A stretch of 64,000 nt of DNA from NCBI RefSeq assembly GCF_026788005.1, contig NZ_JABEPE010000004.1:124001-188000 (forward strand), in the 5' to 3' direction. Both the position numbers and the translations under genes were made by a program. The stretch is from Alteromonas sp. a30. Its GTDB lineage: Bacteria; Pseudomonadota; Gammaproteobacteria; Enterobacterales; Alteromonadaceae. Positions 62,531 to 64,000 of this stretch are shown here, one piece after another; within the stretch, counting starts at the first letter, position 1; the number at the start of each line of letters is the position of its first letter. Under the pieces are notes generated by a model. That model worked only from the letters and a program-made list of their open reading frames with translations. It was not told the origin of the DNA and did no database searches.

Positions 62531-64000
62531 TTACCTATCGTATATGAGAACTCTAGTCTTAACTTCAGGATGTGACATAAAAGACACTTTGTATTTGTTC
62601 GCGCCTATAAATGCGGGGCCATTTACGCCATTGTTACATAAGGAGTGCACATAGTTAAATGCCCATGTCCAATTCCATGGTTTGTATATCTCGTATCTCG
62701 TATTTTCATTGACTCCCAAAATAAAAGCATAGTCACCGCCGCCCTCTTGTCGTATCCAACCATAAGTACCTTCTCTATTATTGTTCGATAAATTACCTTC
62801 CAGATACATGTGCTCTTCAATAGTACGAACCTGATCATTTGAATCAGTCTCATGTTGAAGCTGTAGCCTGATAGTACAGCCATCAACATCAGCACAGTGC
62901 TGTTGAATATCTTTCGTTACACAAGCATAGGTTGACGTATCGTTGTTATAGACATCAAATATTAAAGGAGGAACCTCCCCATTATTGCTTGATGAAATAG
63001 AGGCAATTTCTTTATCAACATATTCCTTGTTGGCTACATCTCTGTTCTGACTCGGCAAGGCAACACCTGTTATCCTCTGATTGTTTGCGTTGTTATTACT
63101 CTGAAGAATTTCTGCTAAGCTTTGGGTCACTATAACAGTTTCCCCAGGGTCCCCTTTTTCACCTTTTTCTCCGGGAACTCCCGGCATACCTTGTGGTCCT
63201 TGTTCGCCATTTTCTCCCGGCACTCCTTGTATACCTCGTTCTCCAGCAATACCTTGGATCCCCCGTTCTCCCTGTTCTCCTTTTTCTCCAGGAATACCTT
63301 GAATCCCCCGTTCTCCCTGTTCTCCTTTTTCTCCGGGAATACCTCTAAATTCGCTCCACTGCTGACCATCGCAAATCAATGGGGAGTTCAAATTATCGTC
63401 ATAGTAAATACTTCCTCGGCTGTTGTCGTTGCAAAAAAACGGCTGGGTTAATTTTGGCGTAAGTAAAATAGCCCCATTAATTGCTACATTACCGCTAAAA
63501 GTATTTTCTTCAGAAGAAAGGGGAGGGATAGAGTTAGCATCTAAAGGATCAGAACCCGATTCAATTTCATACAAGTTGCCAAAGCCATCTCCATCTGAAT
63601 CAAAGTCAGCATCACTTAATTGACCTGAAGGATCCTGACTAAATGCATCGTTTGGGTTAGAATTCAAGAAATCCGCTTCATCTTTATCAACAATCCCATC
63701 ACCATCTGAATCTAAAAGCACTTCTTGCATAACGACCCGCACCGCATCAGCGATAACAAAACCATTGGCATTTTGATTTGATAGCCGCACCTGTGAAGGA
63801 CGGTCAAAAACACCAAGCGAAACCCACTCCGCATGGTTTAACTGTTGGTTAACCTGAACTAGATGCGTGCCATCCTTATCGACTATCTCATAGCTAACAT
63901 TCCTGGCTCTATTAGAATCGGTAGTCCAACGAGCAAATACTTCATATGTTGCGTCATTACCAATATCTAAATTCCATTGCACTTCACTAAAAGACTCTAC
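62531..64000 (-). CDS. Secreted collagen-like protein with golvesin-like domain, 5' end outside the window
   Basis: The reading frame is open to base 64000, so at least 489 residues. Order of parts: golvesin-C-like domain ([20 protein letters not shown] ... [10 protein letters not shown]) homologous to the 52060 protein; a Ca-binding, TSP3-like acidic repeat ([35 protein letters not shown]); a ~23-triplet Gly-X-Y collagen-like stretch ([15 protein letters not shown]...); and a C-terminal globular domain of about 200 aa with several cysteines. Probably a cell-surface fibre or adhesin. Codons of the collagen part form 45-bp DNA repeats. Confidence 0.82.
   Translation of the reverse strand, partial: VESFSEVQWNLDIGNDATYEVFARWTTDSNRARNVSYEIVDKDGTHLVQVNQQLNHAEWVSLGVFDRPSQVRLSNQNANGFVIADAVRVVMQEVLLDSDGDGIVDKDEADFLNSNPNDAFSQDPSGQLSDADFDSDGDGFGNLYEIESGSDPLDANSIPPLSSEENTFSGNVAINGAILLTPKLTQPFFCNDNSRGSIYYDDNLNSPLICDGQQWSEFRGIPGEKGEQGERGIQGIPGEKGEQGERGIQGIAGERGIQGVPGENGEQGPQGMPGVPGEKGEKGDPGETVIVTQSLAEILQSNNNANNQRITGVALPSQNRDVANKEYVDKEIASISSSNNGEVPPLIFDVYNNDTSTYACVTKDIQQHCADVDGCTIRLQLQHETDSNDQVRTIEEHMYLEGNLSNNNREGTYGWIRQEGGGDYAFILGVNENTRYEIYKPWNWTWAFNYVHSLCNNGVNGPAFIGANKYKVSFMSHPEVKTRVLIYDR
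63251..63340. repeat. Two tandem 45-bp repeats within the collagen-like region
   Basis: The unit ACCTTGGATCCCCCGTTCTC... starting at 63251 recurs at 63296 with two or so substitutions. It encodes 15 residues, five Gly-X-Y triplets. Such repeats let the fibre change length by slippage. Confidence 0.75.

Noticed and set aside
63140-63343. Regularly spaced repeats resembling a CRISPR array
   Set aside because: The repeats are 45 bp in-frame units coding for Gly-X-Y triplets of a collagen-like protein.
1-64000. tRNA or rRNA genes
   Set aside because: Reading both strands I saw no cloverleaf-like segment with a GGTTCGAATCC-type arm and no rRNA sequence; a covariance search could still find one.

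Overview
The window looks like a chromosomal segment of a marine gammaproteobacterium, most likely Alteromonadales (an inference from gene content and order, not from a search). Supporting points are an ilvGMEDA operon with an IlvL-type attenuation leader, a soluble-type FadE with a PsrA-like operator, speA, ppc, a membrane pyrophosphatase, and a glmU / DeoR-type regulator / glmS group with a Tn7-family insertion directly behind glmS.

Layout. 1-6714 (minus): the branched-chain amino acid operon ilvL-ilvG-ilvM-ilvE-ilvD-ilvA, with ilvA cut by the window edge. 7077-9578 (plus): two lipoproteins around an M48 metalloprotease. 9756-12796: an unknown protein and fadE. 12958-18796 (minus): a small protein, speA, a serine hydrolase, a small protein and an alpha/beta hydrolase. 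18862-23108 (minus): a MacAB/LolCDE-like ABC efflux operon. 23517-31212: ppc, membrane pyrophosphatase, a DUF885 lipoprotein and a DUF1569-like protein. 31404-34838 (minus): two tandem RCC1-repeat secreted proteins with near-identical N-terminal parts and unrelated C-terminal domains. 35269-40184 (plus): glmU, a GNAT acetyltransferase, a DeoR-type regulator and glmS. A structured intergenic repeat of about 105 bp recurs in this half.

From 40209 a Tn7-like transposon starts, 24 bp after the glmS stop codon, with a recognisable TGTGGG...ACAATAAAG end and tiled TnsB-type sites. It carries four genes between its right end and tnsA (a DEDDy exonuclease and three unknown genes), then tnsA-tnsB-tnsC, an unrelated divergent insert (a 43-aa and a ~559-aa protein) plus a small secreted protein, then tnsD. 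TnsA, TnsB and TnsD keep the catalytic or zinc residues at almost the same positions as Tn7. I see no tnsE and no left end. A second, decayed right-end-like sequence at about 53255-53305 suggests that the DNA beyond it belongs to an older, displaced Tn7-like island.

The most interesting part is 53921-62305. A MarR regulator faces a consensus promoter with three matching palindromic operators. Behind it lies a compact nine-gene operon: a stand-alone adenylation enzyme, a carrier protein, an ectoine-synthase-like cupin with all three iron ligands, an acyl-CoA-dehydrogenase/transglutaminase-like fusion, an FrnE/DsbA-type oxidoreductase, two SMR efflux subunits, a zinc deaminase of the guanine/cytidine deaminase superfamily, and a maleate-isomerase/EutA-like protein that has lost both catalytic cysteines. 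A strong terminator follows, and then a MerR regulator. I read this as an undescribed small-molecule pathway: an amino acid is loaded on the carrier, oxidised, possibly cyclised to an amidine-like product, and exported by the SMR pair. The A domain / carrier / dehydrogenase trio resembles prolyl-to-pyrrolyl carrier chemistry. The product itself cannot be deduced from the sequence. A collagen-like secreted protein sharing a domain with the 52-kb cargo protein runs off the right edge.
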